In this document: positions 7,471 to 15,475 of the stretch, in pieces
How the letters are laid out: each line of letters starts with the position of its first letter
Numbering within the stretch: the first letter of the stretch is position 1
From: an uncultured Candidatus Melainabacteria bacterium
Lineage (GTDB): Bacteria; Cyanobacteriota; Vampirovibrionia; Gastranaerophilales; Gastranaerophilaceae
Direction: 5' to 3'
Assembly (NCBI GenBank): GCA_934718085.1
Contig: CAKUZL010000007.1
Span: forward strand, 1 to 64,000
DNA length: 64,000 bases
Translations under genes and position numbers: made by a program
Notes under the pieces: generated by a model
The model's database searches: none
What the model was told of the DNA's origin: nothing
What the model saw: the letters and a program-made list of their open reading frames with translations, nothing else

Positions 7471-8574
7471 ATGTTAAGAGCAGGTATCGTAGGACTTCCG
7501 AATGTAGGAAAATCAACGCTTTTCAACGCTTTGACCGGTGCGAAAAACGCCCAAAGCGCAAACTATCCGTTTTGTACCATCGAACCGAACGTCGGAGTCG
7601 TGGGCGTGCCCGATGAAAGGCTTTACGTGCTTCAACCGCTCGTAAAGACCGATAAAGTCGTTCCGACGGCGATAGAATTCGTCGACATCGCGGGGCTGGT
7701 TAAGGGCGCAAGCAAAGGCGAAGGGCTCGGAAACCAATTTTTGGCGAACATCAGAGAAACGGACGCCGTCATTCAGGTCGTAAGATGCTTCGACGACCCC
7801 GATACGGTGCATGTTTCGAATAAAGTCAGTCCCCTCGACGACATCGAAACCATCAATACCGAACTTGCGCTCGCGGATATGGCGTCGGTCGAAAAACGTA
7901 TCGCAAAAGTCGAAAAAACCGCCCGCTCGGGTGACAAAGACTCTCAAAAAGAGCTTAAAGTGCTTCAAAAATTGCACGAAAAACTCTCGGACGCTTCGTT
8001 TATCAATGTAAACGAGCTTTTCGACGACGAAGACGACCTCAAAATCGCGAAACAAACCAACCTGATGAGCATTAAACCCGTCATTTACGCGGCAAACGTC
8101 AGTGAAAACGACATCGCTACGGGAAACGATTACACCCGTCTCGTCAAAGATTACGCCGACAAACACGGCGCACAAACGGTCATTATCTCCGCTCAAATCG
8201 AAGAAGAACTCTCCGACCTGGGCAGAGACGAGGCGAAAGCCTACCTTAAAGAACTCGGCATCGAAGATTCGGGTGTCGAACGGATGATTAAATCCGTCTA
8301 CAAACTCCTGAACCTGCGCACCTACATCACCGCGGGCGAACAGGAAGTCAAGGCTTGGACAATCACGGCTGGCATGAAAGCCCCCCAAGCCGCGGGCGTC
8401 ATCCATACCGACTTCGAAAAAGGCTTTATCAAAGCGGAAGTCATCTCTTACGACGATTTCGTCGCCTGCAACGGCTCGTACGTCGTCGCCAAAGAAAAAG
8501 GTCTTATCAGGCTCGAAGGTAAAGATTACGTCGTCCGCGACGGCGATATCATGCACTTCAGATTTGCGGTCTGA
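7471..8574 (+). CDS. ychF: redox-regulated ATPase/GTPase YchF (OLA1)
   Basis: A 367-residue P-loop protein of the Obg/YchF group with G1 GLPNVGKST (about 8-16), a YPFCTIEPNVGVV switch region, G3 DIAGLVKGASKGEG, a coiled-coil helical insertion and the C-terminal TGS-like domain (AWTITAGMKAPQAAGVIHTDFEKGFI). The NLMSIKPV motif in place of NKxD is typical of YchF, which hydrolyses ATP rather than GTP and binds ribosomes. Full length for the family. A hairpin that looks like a terminator lies 60 bp downstream, but inside the next reading frame. Confidence 0.96.
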   Translation: MLRAGIVGLPNVGKSTLFNALTGAKNAQSANYPFCTIEPNVGVVGVPDERLYVLQPLVKTDKVVPTAIEFVDIAGLVKGASKGEGLGNQFLANIRETDAVIQVVRCFDDPDTVHVSNKVSPLDDIETINTELALADMASVEKRIAKVEKTARSGDKDSQKELKVLQKLHEKLSDASFINVNELFDDEDDLKIAKQTNLMSIKPVIYAANVSENDIATGNDYTRLVKDYADKHGAQTVIISAQIEEELSDLGRDEAKAYLKELGIEDSGVERMIKSVYKLLNLRTYITAGEQEVKAWTITAGMKAPQAAGVIHTDFEKGFIKAEVISYDDFVACNGSYVVAKEKGLIRLEGKDYVVRDGDIMHFRFAV

Positions 8575-8586
8575 CGTTGCGTTCCG

Positions 8587-10080
8587 ATGAGAAATTTTTC
8601 GAAAAAAGATATTTCTTCATACCTCAATAAAACCGCGGGAGCCTCGATTTTGCGGCTCCCGTTTCGGTTTTTCCTTGACGTACTTGAAAATCTGTCTCGG
8701 TCGGTTTTCGGTCGGCGTGCCGAAGGCGCGGAAGGCACGAAATGTGCGGGCGGTGCGGAAGGAGCGCCGAGCGGGCGGGTCGAAAATACGGTCGACGAAA
8801 AATCCTTACGTCCCCGCGAAGGCGCGACAGAAAAAGGCTTTGTTTCGCCGGACGAACCGCGAAACGCCGAAAACTTTACCTTAAACGACAAATTTAATGA
8901 CATTTCCCGTTATGACTCTCAAGCGGGTTCGGAAAATAATTCTTTTAACGGCTCACGCGCGAGATTTTGCGACATCGGGGCGCAAGGCGACAAAAATGAC
9001 GCTTCCGATTTATGCTTCCCGCCGAAGCCCGAAAACTCGCCGAATGCCCGGGGTTTAAACTTTTCCCGCGACGGGCATGTTGCCCGCAAAGACGACGAAA
9101 CACGCGACGCAAAAAACGTTGAAACCTCCGAAAATCAACACGGAGCGGAAATTTTGCAGGGAGCACCCCGCAAAAACGACAACGCGCGAAACTTCCCCGC
9201 CACTTCGACAAACGGCAAAGCTCCGAAAAAATTTCAAAATTTCGACCCGTCAAAAAACTTCTCCCCGTACAAAATTTTTTCTTTCCTCTCTTTGACCGCG
9301 GGTGCCGCAATTATGCTGCTTCCGTTTTGGTTCATGCTGATTCTTTCCGTTTCCCCGGAATCCGCGGTTTTCGACTTTCCGCCGAAATTTTTTCCCGAAC
9401 ATCCGACAATACAAAATTTTGTAAATATTTGTAAACATGTCGACATCGGGCGGTATTTTTTCAACAGTGCGGTCGTTGCGGTGCTGACGACAATCGGGCA
9501 GGTTTTTGTCTCGGCGTGCGCGGGATACGCGTTCGCAAGGCTCGATTTCAGGTTCAAAGAGCCGCTTTTCGTCCTGATTTTGCTCACTATGACCGTTCCT
9601 CCGCAGGTCAACATAATTCCGCTTTTCTTCCTGATGCGAACTCTTCACCTCACCGACTCGTACGCCGCAATGATACTCCCAGGGCTGTTCGGCGGCTTCG
9701 GCGTGTTCATGATGCGCCAATATTTCAAAACACTCCCCGCCGACCTTGAAAATGCCGCCAAAATCGACGGCTGCGGCACGTTCTCGACGTTTTTCAAAAT
9801 CGCCCTCCCCCTCGCGCTTCCCGCAATCGCCACGCTCGGCGTGTTTACCTTCATCACCACCTGGAACGCCTTTATGTGGCCGCTCATCATCACCTCTTCC
9901 GAAAGCATGCGCACCTTGCCCGTCGGACTGTCCGAACTCAAAGCCGGCTACCGCGAAATCGTCATGTGGGGCGAACTCTGTGCATATTGCGTCATCTGCT
10001 CCCTCCCCGTCATCGGCGCGTTCTTGCTCGCACGAAAATTCTTCGTCAACGATATCGCCTCCGGCAGCGTCAAAGAATAG
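8587..10080 (+). CDS. ABC transporter permease (MalG/UgpE-like) with a long N-terminal low-complexity insert
   Basis: The C-terminal 270 residues (from about 228) are a typical carbohydrate-type binding-protein-dependent permease: six membrane helices and the EAA loop (ENAAKIDGCGTFSTFFKIALPLALP). Residues about 45-224 are hydrophilic low-complexity sequence (rich in N, E, G, R, S) not found in the family. Residues 9-42 are a degenerate copy of the first membrane helix at 230-263: TAGASILRLPFRFF against TAGAAIMLLPFWFM, 31 of 39 bases identical over 13 codons. No usable in-frame start codon lies just before the second copy, so the long frame seems to be the gene, or the gene is damaged. No partner permease, ATPase or binding protein is adjacent. 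Sugar specificity cannot be assigned. Confidence 0.75.
   Translation: MRNFSKKDISSYLNKTAGASILRLPFRFFLDVLENLSRSVFGRRAEGAEGTKCAGGAEGAPSGRVENTVDEKSLRPREGATEKGFVSPDEPRNAENFTLNDKFNDISRYDSQAGSENNSFNGSRARFCDIGAQGDKNDASDLCFPPKPENSPNARGLNFSRDGHVARKDDETRDAKNVETSENQHGAEILQGAPRKNDNARNFPATSTNGKAPKKFQNFDPSKNFSPYKIFSFLSLTAGAAIMLLPFWFMLILSVSPESAVFDFPPKFFPEHPTIQNFVNICKHVDIGRYFFNSAVVAVLTTIGQVFVSACAGYAFARLDFRFKEPLFVLILLTMTVPPQVNIIPLFFLMRTLHLTDSYAAMILPGLFGGFGVFMMRQYFKTLPADLENAAKIDGCGTFSTFFKIALPLALPAIATLGVFTFITTWNAFMWPLIITSSESMRTLPVGLSELKAGYREIVMWGELCAYCVICSLPVIGAFLLARKFFVNDIASGSVKE
8636..8672 (+). terminator. terminator-like hairpin inside the permease 5' region
   Basis: CGGGAGCC, 10-base loop, GGCTCCCG (8636-8661), followed by TTTCGGTTTTT. 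It would suit the end of the yebC-ychF transcript but lies within codons 17-29 of the permease frame, exactly in the duplicated segment. It may attenuate permease expression, or mark the permease start as degenerate. Confidence 0.45.
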
Positions 10081-10260
10081 CATTGCAGGTACCGGGGTTT
10101 CTACCGGGGCGAATCGTGAAACTCGGCATGTTCCGTGCAAACGAAGCCGTGCGTTTCGATAAAAATCTGAAAATACCGTAATTTCTTAAAACTCGGCATG
10201 GCGGCGCGCAAAATTCAAGAATAAAAAATTAACGTTACGCAAACCAAAGCCCTTCGGACT
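10081..10260 (-). repeat. composite repeat, inverted relative to the 60.25 kb copy
   Basis: 10081-10130 is the core with the GGTACC arm (GCAGGTACCGGGGTTTCTACC) and the flank GAATCGTGAAACTCGGCATG. About 10161-10256, read on the minus strand, matches 60258-60353 with only a handful of mismatches, including the half hairpin AGGGCTTTG and a central GCGCGCCGCCATGCC. The remaining spacer to 10362 has no gene. Confidence 0.75.
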
Positions 10261-10362
10261 AAAATTTTCGGTACGGTTGAACATTTTCGACATCGGGAAT
10301 TTTTCGGCGAAACGTGTAATTCGGCATGGTTCGTGAATATTTTTTTGCGGCGGGTCGGCGGG

Positions 10363-11250
10363 TCAGTCGAATTTTTCGGAGGTGACTTTGAATTTTACTG
10401 AGGTCGATTTGGGCAGTTCCAGACGCGCGCAGGTGGCAATTATTCGTATCGCGACCGTTGTAACGACGGGGACAATTACCGTAGCCAAAGGGTTTGCGCC
10501 GATTTTGAACATAAAGAAGTACAACGCGGCACCGACGATTGCCGCGGAGGCGTAGATGTCCTTGTAAAGGACAAAAGGGACTTTGCCCGCCAGAATGTCG
10601 CGGAGCATTCCGCCGCCGATTCCGGTTATGACTCCGACGAAAATCGCGAGAAACGCGTTATCCGAAAATCCGTGCGTTACGGCGGTGTTTGCGCCCGTGA
10701 CGGCAAATATTCCGAGCCCGATTGCGTCAAAAAAATTGACGGCGTCTTTAAAGAATTGTTTGTTTTCGCACAATTTTTCGGGCGAAAAGGCTCTCAGAAT
10801 TTTTTTTGCGTAAATTTTGCCTGCGGGGCGGACATTTTCGGAATTCGGACGGGACGAAGAACGGTCAAAATCGGCTTTATTTGCGGAGGACACGCAATCA
10901 GAGCTGTTTTTTCGAGACGTAAAATTTGCCGAAACGCAATTGCGACGAGCATTTACGGAAACAACTTTGTTCGGGCGTTTTCCCGTGGTATTTCTTAAAA
11001 CGGCAAAACACAGGCAGGACGTGACAAAAGCTATCATTACATAATCGGAATTTCGAAACATCGAGGGCGGCGTAATGCCCAAAATGATATCTCTGAGGGC
11101 TCCTCCGCCGACAGCGGTTATCACGCCGAGGACGATTACCCCGAAAATATCGAAGCGACGTTTCATGGCGACGAGCGCGCCCGATATCGCAAACGCAACT
11201 ATACCGATGAATTCCGCTATCGTTGTTATTGTCTCGACGTCCGAAAACAC
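10363..11250 (-). CDS. TRIC-family (UPF0126/YicG) membrane protein with a central insert
   Basis: A 295-residue membrane protein with two repeats of a three-helix unit, each holding the family glycine motif: GVITAVGGGALRDIILG (about 42-58) and GVITGIGGGMLRDILAG near 205-221. This is the prokaryotic trimeric intracellular cation channel/UPF0126 family, typically about 205 residues. The extra length is a hydrophilic, Asn/Ser/Arg-rich insert at about 88-165 in the loop between the two units (VSVNARRNCVSANFTSRKN and following). The start codon is GTG at 11250, with AAGGAG upstream and TATAAT further up. It stands alone, divergent from the next gene. In other species the family conducts potassium; some members are proposed glycine transporters. 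Confidence 0.8.
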   Translation of the reverse strand: MFSDVETITTIAEFIGIVAFAISGALVAMKRRFDIFGVIVLGVITAVGGGALRDIILGITPPSMFRNSDYVMIAFVTSCLCFAVLRNTTGKRPNKVVSVNARRNCVSANFTSRKNSSDCVSSANKADFDRSSSRPNSENVRPAGKIYAKKILRAFSPEKLCENKQFFKDAVNFFDAIGLGIFAVTGANTAVTHGFSDNAFLAIFVGVITGIGGGMLRDILAGKVPFVLYKDIYASAAIVGAALYFFMFKIGANPLATVIVPVVTTVAIRIIATCARLELPKSTSVKFKVTSEKFD

Positions 11251-11363
11251 GAGTTTTCGCTCCTTTCCGCTTTTTACCGGACATTATACGCGAAAAATTC
11301 GCCGCCTGCAACTTTACGTTTTGTAAAAATTCGAAAATTGTCGCATTTTACTTTTCAGCGCGG

Positions 11364-11369
11364 TATAAT
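11364..11369 (+). promoter_or_regulatory. -10 element of the 11389 gene
   Basis: A perfect TATAAT 19 bases before the ATG, with GAAAGGA as ribosome-binding site between them. No good -35 is seen. Confidence 0.45.
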
Positions 11370-11388
11370 GGGGCGAAAGGACGTAAAA

Positions 11389-11805
11389 ATGAATATTTTG
11401 ACACCATCGTTTAAGGGCAGATTTATCGACGGCAAATATTTTGAAGCCGAGGATGTCAAGCTTGCCGAAAATTTTTTGAAATCGGGCAAAATTCCATCGG
11501 TGGATGACTTTCGAACCCCTTTCGGTAAATATTTCGATTCGGAAGGAACTTTTCACGTCGCGCCGAAAGATTTTTCTTCGAACCCGACACGAAAAGCCTT
11601 GTCTACCGCGACTTTGGGGCTGTTTGAAGCTTTGAACCGCGCGGCGGCATTTGTCGAAGCTTATGTCAGAACGTTGCTTGACGATAAAACGGCAGCCCGA
11701 AAATACGCCGAAATCCGCGCCTGTATGGACGCAATCGTTTCGACGGAGAGCAAAAATTCGATAAAAAGAGTGTGCGAAAGAATTCTCGGCGGGAAAAAAC
11801 GCTAA
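11389..11805 (+). CDS. hypothetical protein, 138 residues
   Basis: I do not recognise a family. ATG 11389 is preferred over upstream in-frame codons because GAAAGGA lies 8 bases before it and TATAAT lies just upstream. The product is soluble (no signal or membrane segment), with an acidic N-terminal half (FKGRFIDGKYFEAEDVKLAENFLKSGK) and a helical C-terminal half (LFEALNRAAAFVEAYVRTLL, then YAEIRACMDAIVSTES). Codon use resembles neighbouring genes, so it is probably real. It stands between the divergent TRIC gene and the SGNH hydrolase. Confidence 0.6.
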   Translation: MNILTPSFKGRFIDGKYFEAEDVKLAENFLKSGKIPSVDDFRTPFGKYFDSEGTFHVAPKDFSSNPTRKALSTATLGLFEALNRAAAFVEAYVRTLLDDKTAARKYAEIRACMDAIVSTESKNSIKRVCERILGGKKR

Positions 11806-11859
11806 AACACTTGAAGGGCGTAGGTTTTGCCGTCTTAATATGCTCAAAATTTTTTCCGG

Positions 11860-11865
11860 TACAAT
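11860..11865 (+). promoter_or_regulatory. -10 element of the SGNH hydrolase, leaderless type
   Basis: TACAAT followed by GGGATT and the ATG. Six-base spacing as at hydE, rimI, uvrB, the 38887 gene, wecG and the 60093 gene. Confidence 0.45.
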
Positions 11866-11871
11866 GGGATT

Positions 11872-12483
11872 ATGAGAAAAATTTTATGTTTCGGAGACAG
11901 CAATACATTCGGTTTTAACCCCGCAAACGGCGCGAGATTGGGTGCGGACGCAAGGTGGACGGGAATTTTGCAAACTCTTTGCCGCGGAAAATTCGAAATC
12001 GTCGAGGCGGGTTGCAATAATCGAACCGCGTTCGCCGAAAACCCTGCGGGCAGAGAGTTTACGGGTATTAAAATTTTACCCGAACTTTTGACTTCCGACC
12101 TTGATTTTGTCGTGATTGCGGCGGGAATAAACGATTTGCAACCTCAATACAAAACGACGGAAACCGCCTTGAAAAGCGGGATTACCGACCTTTTGCGGAT
12201 TGTAAAATCTAAATTACCGAACGCAAAAATTATTTTGGTCGCCCCTCCCGTTTTGGGCGCGGAAGTTCTTGTTTCGCCTTTGTTTTCGGTGCTTTTTGAC
12301 GAGTCGTCGATACAAAAATCAAAATCTGTTGCAAAAATTTATCGAGAAGTCTCTGTTACCGAAAGCTGCGATTTTATTGACTTAAACGGTGTTGCGACAC
12401 CCTCCGTCCGCGACGGACTTCATTTTGAACCTTCCGAACACGCGAAAATCGCGCGAAAAATCTTCGAACATCTGTCGGCATAA
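11872..12483 (+). CDS. SGNH/GDSL-family hydrolase
   Basis: A 203-residue hydrolase with the family blocks in order: block I GDSNTFGFNP (nucleophile Ser in GDSN, about 8-11), block II Gly region, block III GIND (oxyanion Asn) and block V DGLHFEPSEH (Asp and His of the triad). GDSN with a downstream RWTGILQ resembles arylesterase/acyl-CoA thioesterase-like members rather than secreted lipases. No signal peptide, so cytoplasmic. A TACAAT ends six bases before the ATG, and no Shine-Dalgarno fits, so the mRNA is probably leaderless. The substrate is probably a small ester; it cannot be named. Confidence 0.85.
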   Translation: MRKILCFGDSNTFGFNPANGARLGADARWTGILQTLCRGKFEIVEAGCNNRTAFAENPAGREFTGIKILPELLTSDLDFVVIAAGINDLQPQYKTTETALKSGITDLLRIVKSKLPNAKIILVAPPVLGAEVLVSPLFSVLFDESSIQKSKSVAKIYREVSVTESCDFIDLNGVATPSVRDGLHFEPSEHAKIARKIFEHLSA

Positions 12484-12546
12484 TCGCCCGAAACCCCGCA
12501 CCGTAAGCTTCCGGTCGCCCCCTCGCAAGTGCCGCCGTTGCTGCAT

Positions 12547-13242
12547 TTATTTTGCGGTGAGAATCCAGATGTATTTTCTGAGGAATTTTGCGAAAAACAT
12601 CGACGCGATGCCGAAAACAAGGTCATAGGGCAGGCGAAGGAAGCTTTCAAAGAAGAGCCAATCGCGAATGTAATCGGCGGGTTCGCGGAAAATGCATGCG
12701 AGCATGAGCATGTAAAAGAGTCCGAAAAGGTGGATGAGCGCAACTCCCAGGACGGCGGAGCCGAAAATTCCCGCAGCGGAAGTTTTCGATTCGGTGATTT
12801 TGCCGACGAAAAGCGAGGCGGGGATAAATCCGAGGATGTAGCCGAATCCGTAGTTCAGAACGTAGTCGAAGCCGCCTCCGAGTCCGAAAACGGGGAGGAA
12901 CGCCAACCCCGTGACGATGTACGCGAACGCGCAGAGGGTTGAGCAGGACATGCCCAAAATCGTTGCGGTGAAAAGGACAACGGGAACTTGGGGGATGTAG
13001 GTGTACATATTTTCGTAAATTTTTGTGTCCGAGTAAAGGACGTCCGGGTGGAGTGCCGTTTCGAGTCCGTGGAAAAGGTTGAAAAGCTTTATTCCCGTGA
13101 ACGTTGCGGCAACGAGCAGAACCGTGCAAAAAACCATCAGCGAGAAAATTCCGAGCAGTCTGAGCGGGGAAACCGCGGAAAAATCGTGTTTTTCGGCGCG
13201 GGGAGCGGTTTTTTCGGGTTCGGTAACGGCGGAATTGTTCAT
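12547..13242 (-). CDS. bioY: BioY-type biotin transporter (ECF S component)
   Basis: A 231-residue membrane protein with about six helices and the BioY signature region AYIVTGLAFLPVFGLGGGFDY followed by GYILGFIPASLFVGKI. BioY binds biotin in the membrane and works alone or with the energy-coupling EcfAA'T module. Compared with typical BioY (about 190 residues) it has a longer hydrophilic N-terminus (about 25 residues) and a longer outer loop (PDVLYSDTKIYENMYTYIPQ). It overlaps rimI by 4 bp and follows it on the same strand. Biotin uptake fits with the accA/accD carboxylase genes in the same window, since ACC needs biotinylated BCCP. Confidence 0.8.
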   Translation of the reverse strand: MNNSAVTEPEKTAPRAEKHDFSAVSPLRLLGIFSLMVFCTVLLVAATFTGIKLFNLFHGLETALHPDVLYSDTKIYENMYTYIPQVPVVLFTATILGMSCSTLCAFAYIVTGLAFLPVFGLGGGFDYVLNYGFGYILGFIPASLFVGKITESKTSAAGIFGSAVLGVALIHLFGLFYMLMLACIFREPADYIRDWLFFESFLRLPYDLVFGIASMFFAKFLRKYIWILTAK

Positions 13243-13751
13243 TTTGCAAAGTCTCCGAATTCGGTTTTAAGTTTTTTGAGATTGTTTTTGAATTTATCGT
13301 AGAAAATGTTCTCCGTGAACATTATCAGCGCGTTTTCGTTGTTGTCCTGGTAGTAATTTTTGCGGACGCCGATAGAAACGAAGCCGAATTTTTCGTAGAG
13401 CGAAATGGCGGGGACGTTGGATTCTCGGACTTCGAGGGTAACGTATTTTATCATGTCGGCGTAACAAACGTCAATGAGGTCGAACATCAGTCGGGTAGCG
13501 ATTTTTTGGCGACGGAAGTCGGGATCGACCGCCAGAGTGGTGAGGTGCGCCTCTTCGAAAATTTTCCAAATGCCGTAATAGCCGACGGCACGCCCGTCTC
13601 GGTCAAAAGCACAACGGTACGTTGCGTAGGAATTTTGAAGTTCGGCGGCAAACGAATCGCGCGACCAGTGGTGGTCGGGGCGGGTCTTTTCCTCGATGCG
13701 CATGATGTCGTCGAGATTGTCGAGGGTTACCGGTTTAATCGAAAATTCCAT
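13239..13751 (-). CDS. rimI: ribosomal-protein-alanine N-acetyltransferase RimI-like
   Basis: A 170-residue GNAT protein. The N-terminus (MEFSIKPVTLDNLDDIMRIE) and the acetyl-CoA loop (LAVDPDFRRQKIATRLMFDL, motif R-R-Q-K-I-A) are RimI-like, followed by VTLEVRESNVPAISLYEKFGF, the classic RimI beta5/alpha4 block, and an ARKNYY-type end (VRKNYYQDNNENALIM). RimI acetylates the N-terminal Ala of ribosomal protein S18, although homologues can act on other proteins. It has an extra basic tail (about 20 residues). TATCAT ends six bases before the ATG. First gene of a rimI-bioY unit. Confidence 0.85.
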   Translation of the reverse strand: MEFSIKPVTLDNLDDIMRIEEKTRPDHHWSRDSFAAELQNSYATYRCAFDRDGRAVGYYGIWKIFEEAHLTTLAVDPDFRRQKIATRLMFDLIDVCYADMIKYVTLEVRESNVPAISLYEKFGFVSIGVRKNYYQDNNENALIMFTENIFYDKFKNNLKKLKTEFGDFAK

Positions 13752-13757
13752 GGCTCA

Positions 13758-13763
13758 ATGATA
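13758..13763 (-). promoter_or_regulatory. -10 element of rimI, leaderless type
   Basis: Minus-strand TATCAT, six bases (TGAGCC), then ATG. The -35 is not evident. Confidence 0.4.
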
Positions 13764-13852
13764 CCACAAATTTGCCGCCGGCGCGCAAAATGTAAAAAAT
13801 TTTACAATAAATTTTTTCCGGGTTATTCTTTAAAGAGGCGGAGGAAGCTTAA

Positions 13853-15475
13853 ATGAAAAAGAAAATTTTTGCGGTAACAATGGCTGTAGCGTGCGCGGCG
13901 AGCGCGAATGCGGGAGAATTGACGGACGAAATGTTCGGCGAAATGCTTCGGAATATTCCTCCGGCGGAAACGATGTTACGGAAAACGCCCGAAAAAGGCG
14001 ATGTTACGGACGTCGCGGAGCAGATGATTTTGCGGGAAACCGAAAAACTTCAAAACGCGCAAATGTCGAAAAAAGAGGCAAAAGCCGCGAAAAAAGCGGA
14101 GAAAAAGGCTGCGAAAGAAGCAAAAAAATCCGAAAAGCTTGCTGAGGAAGCGGAAAAGACCGCTCGGGAAGCTTTAACACAATCAAAAGAAAGCGTAAAG
14201 TCTTTGAAATCGGAGAAAAAGGCGTTTCGAAAAGAGCTTAAAGCTCGAAAAATAAAGTTTTCCGAAGAGGAATTTTTAAGTTTTGTGAAGCAAGGCAACT
14301 TTGAGTTGACGGAAATATTTTTGAAAGCGGGGATTGACCCGAATGCCGCCGACAGTGCGGGAAATACGGCTTTGTTGTGGGCGAGCTACAACGGAAATTC
14401 AAAAATCGTAGGGGAGCTGGTTTCGCGGGGAGCTGACGTGAGAAGGGTTAATACGGACGGTTTTTCGGCGTTGCACGCGGCGGTTGAGAGCGGAAACACA
14501 GAGGTCGCAAAAATTCTTATTGACGGCGGAGCTGACGTAAACGCAGTTGTGCCGCGGGATAAGACGACCGCGCTTCATACGGCGTGTTATAAGGGGGATG
14601 CAAAAACCGCGGAATTGTTGATTAAGAACGGTGCAGACTTTAACGCGAAAAACGTCCACGGGGCTACACCGCTTGTCACGGCTTGTTTTTACGGGCATTC
14701 CGAGCTTGTGCCGATTTTGACCGAGGCGGGGGCGGATGTCGATTTAAATGACGAAAAAACTCCGTTGAAAGCCGCTCTGCAAAAGGGAAATACCGAACTT
14801 TACGAATTTTTGGTTAAAAACGGCGGCGATATCGATACGAAGGACGAAAACGGCAAAACGCTTTTGTTTTCGGCAATTGAGAAAGGCGATGTCGAAACCG
14901 TGAAGTTTCTTGTCGAAAACGGAGCCGACGTAAACCTTGTCGTTAAAGGGATTGCACCGATTTTGGAAGCCGTCGCGCGAAAAAATTTCGACGCCGTTAA
15001 GTTTTTGGTCGAAAAAGGGGCGGATTTGAGCGTCAAAATGCCCGAAAACGACGTAAATGCGCTTCAAACGGCAATGCTTGCGGACTCGGACGAGATTGCG
15101 AATTTTTTATTGTCGAGAGTCAACCTCAACGAGAAAAATAAATACGGCTTAACCGCCGCGGATATTGCGCTTGCGGCGAAAAATGAGGAGTTGCTCGAGC
15201 AAATTGACGTGCTCGGCGGGCTTCACGGGCTTCCGATAGGCGAAACGCTCGTAAAATACGGCTGCAGCATAAATTACGACGAAGAAAAAAACTTGTATCG
15301 AATTACCGCGAAAGACGCCCTGAAAGCCGCGAAAAAAGCGGAATCCGACGAAAAAATCAAGGCTCCGTACGACGATTATATGAAAAAAACCGCCTCGTAC
15401 CGCGAGCAAAGGGAGTTTTCGACCGATAAACACGCGTTTCGGGTTTATCCGTTGCTTTTCGGGATTGCGCAATGA
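13853..15475 (+). CDS. exported ankyrin-repeat protein
   Basis: A 540-residue protein: signal peptide 1-20 (cleavage near ANA), a charged Lys/Glu/Ala coiled coil at about 65-140 (KKEAKAAKKAEKKAAKEAKK and following), then about ten ankyrin repeats (about 145-455) with the GNTALLWASYNGN, GFSALHAAVESGN, TTALHTACYKGD and GADVNA motifs, and a charged C-terminal tail. It is probably a periplasmic or outer-membrane-associated scaffold that binds other proteins. A good ribosome-binding site (GAGGAAG) precedes the ATG. Its stop codon overlaps the hemW start by 4 bp, so it shares an operon with three housekeeping genes, which is unusual for an exported ankyrin protein. Confidence 0.85.
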   Translation: MKKKIFAVTMAVACAASANAGELTDEMFGEMLRNIPPAETMLRKTPEKGDVTDVAEQMILRETEKLQNAQMSKKEAKAAKKAEKKAAKEAKKSEKLAEEAEKTAREALTQSKESVKSLKSEKKAFRKELKARKIKFSEEEFLSFVKQGNFELTEIFLKAGIDPNAADSAGNTALLWASYNGNSKIVGELVSRGADVRRVNTDGFSALHAAVESGNTEVAKILIDGGADVNAVVPRDKTTALHTACYKGDAKTAELLIKNGADFNAKNVHGATPLVTACFYGHSELVPILTEAGADVDLNDEKTPLKAALQKGNTELYEFLVKNGGDIDTKDENGKTLLFSAIEKGDVETVKFLVENGADVNLVVKGIAPILEAVARKNFDAVKFLVEKGADLSVKMPENDVNALQTAMLADSDEIANFLLSRVNLNEKNKYGLTAADIALAAKNEELLEQIDVLGGLHGLPIGETLVKYGCSINYDEEKNLYRITAKDALKAAKKAESDEKIKAPYDDYMKKTASYREQREFSTDKHAFRVYPLLFGIAQ

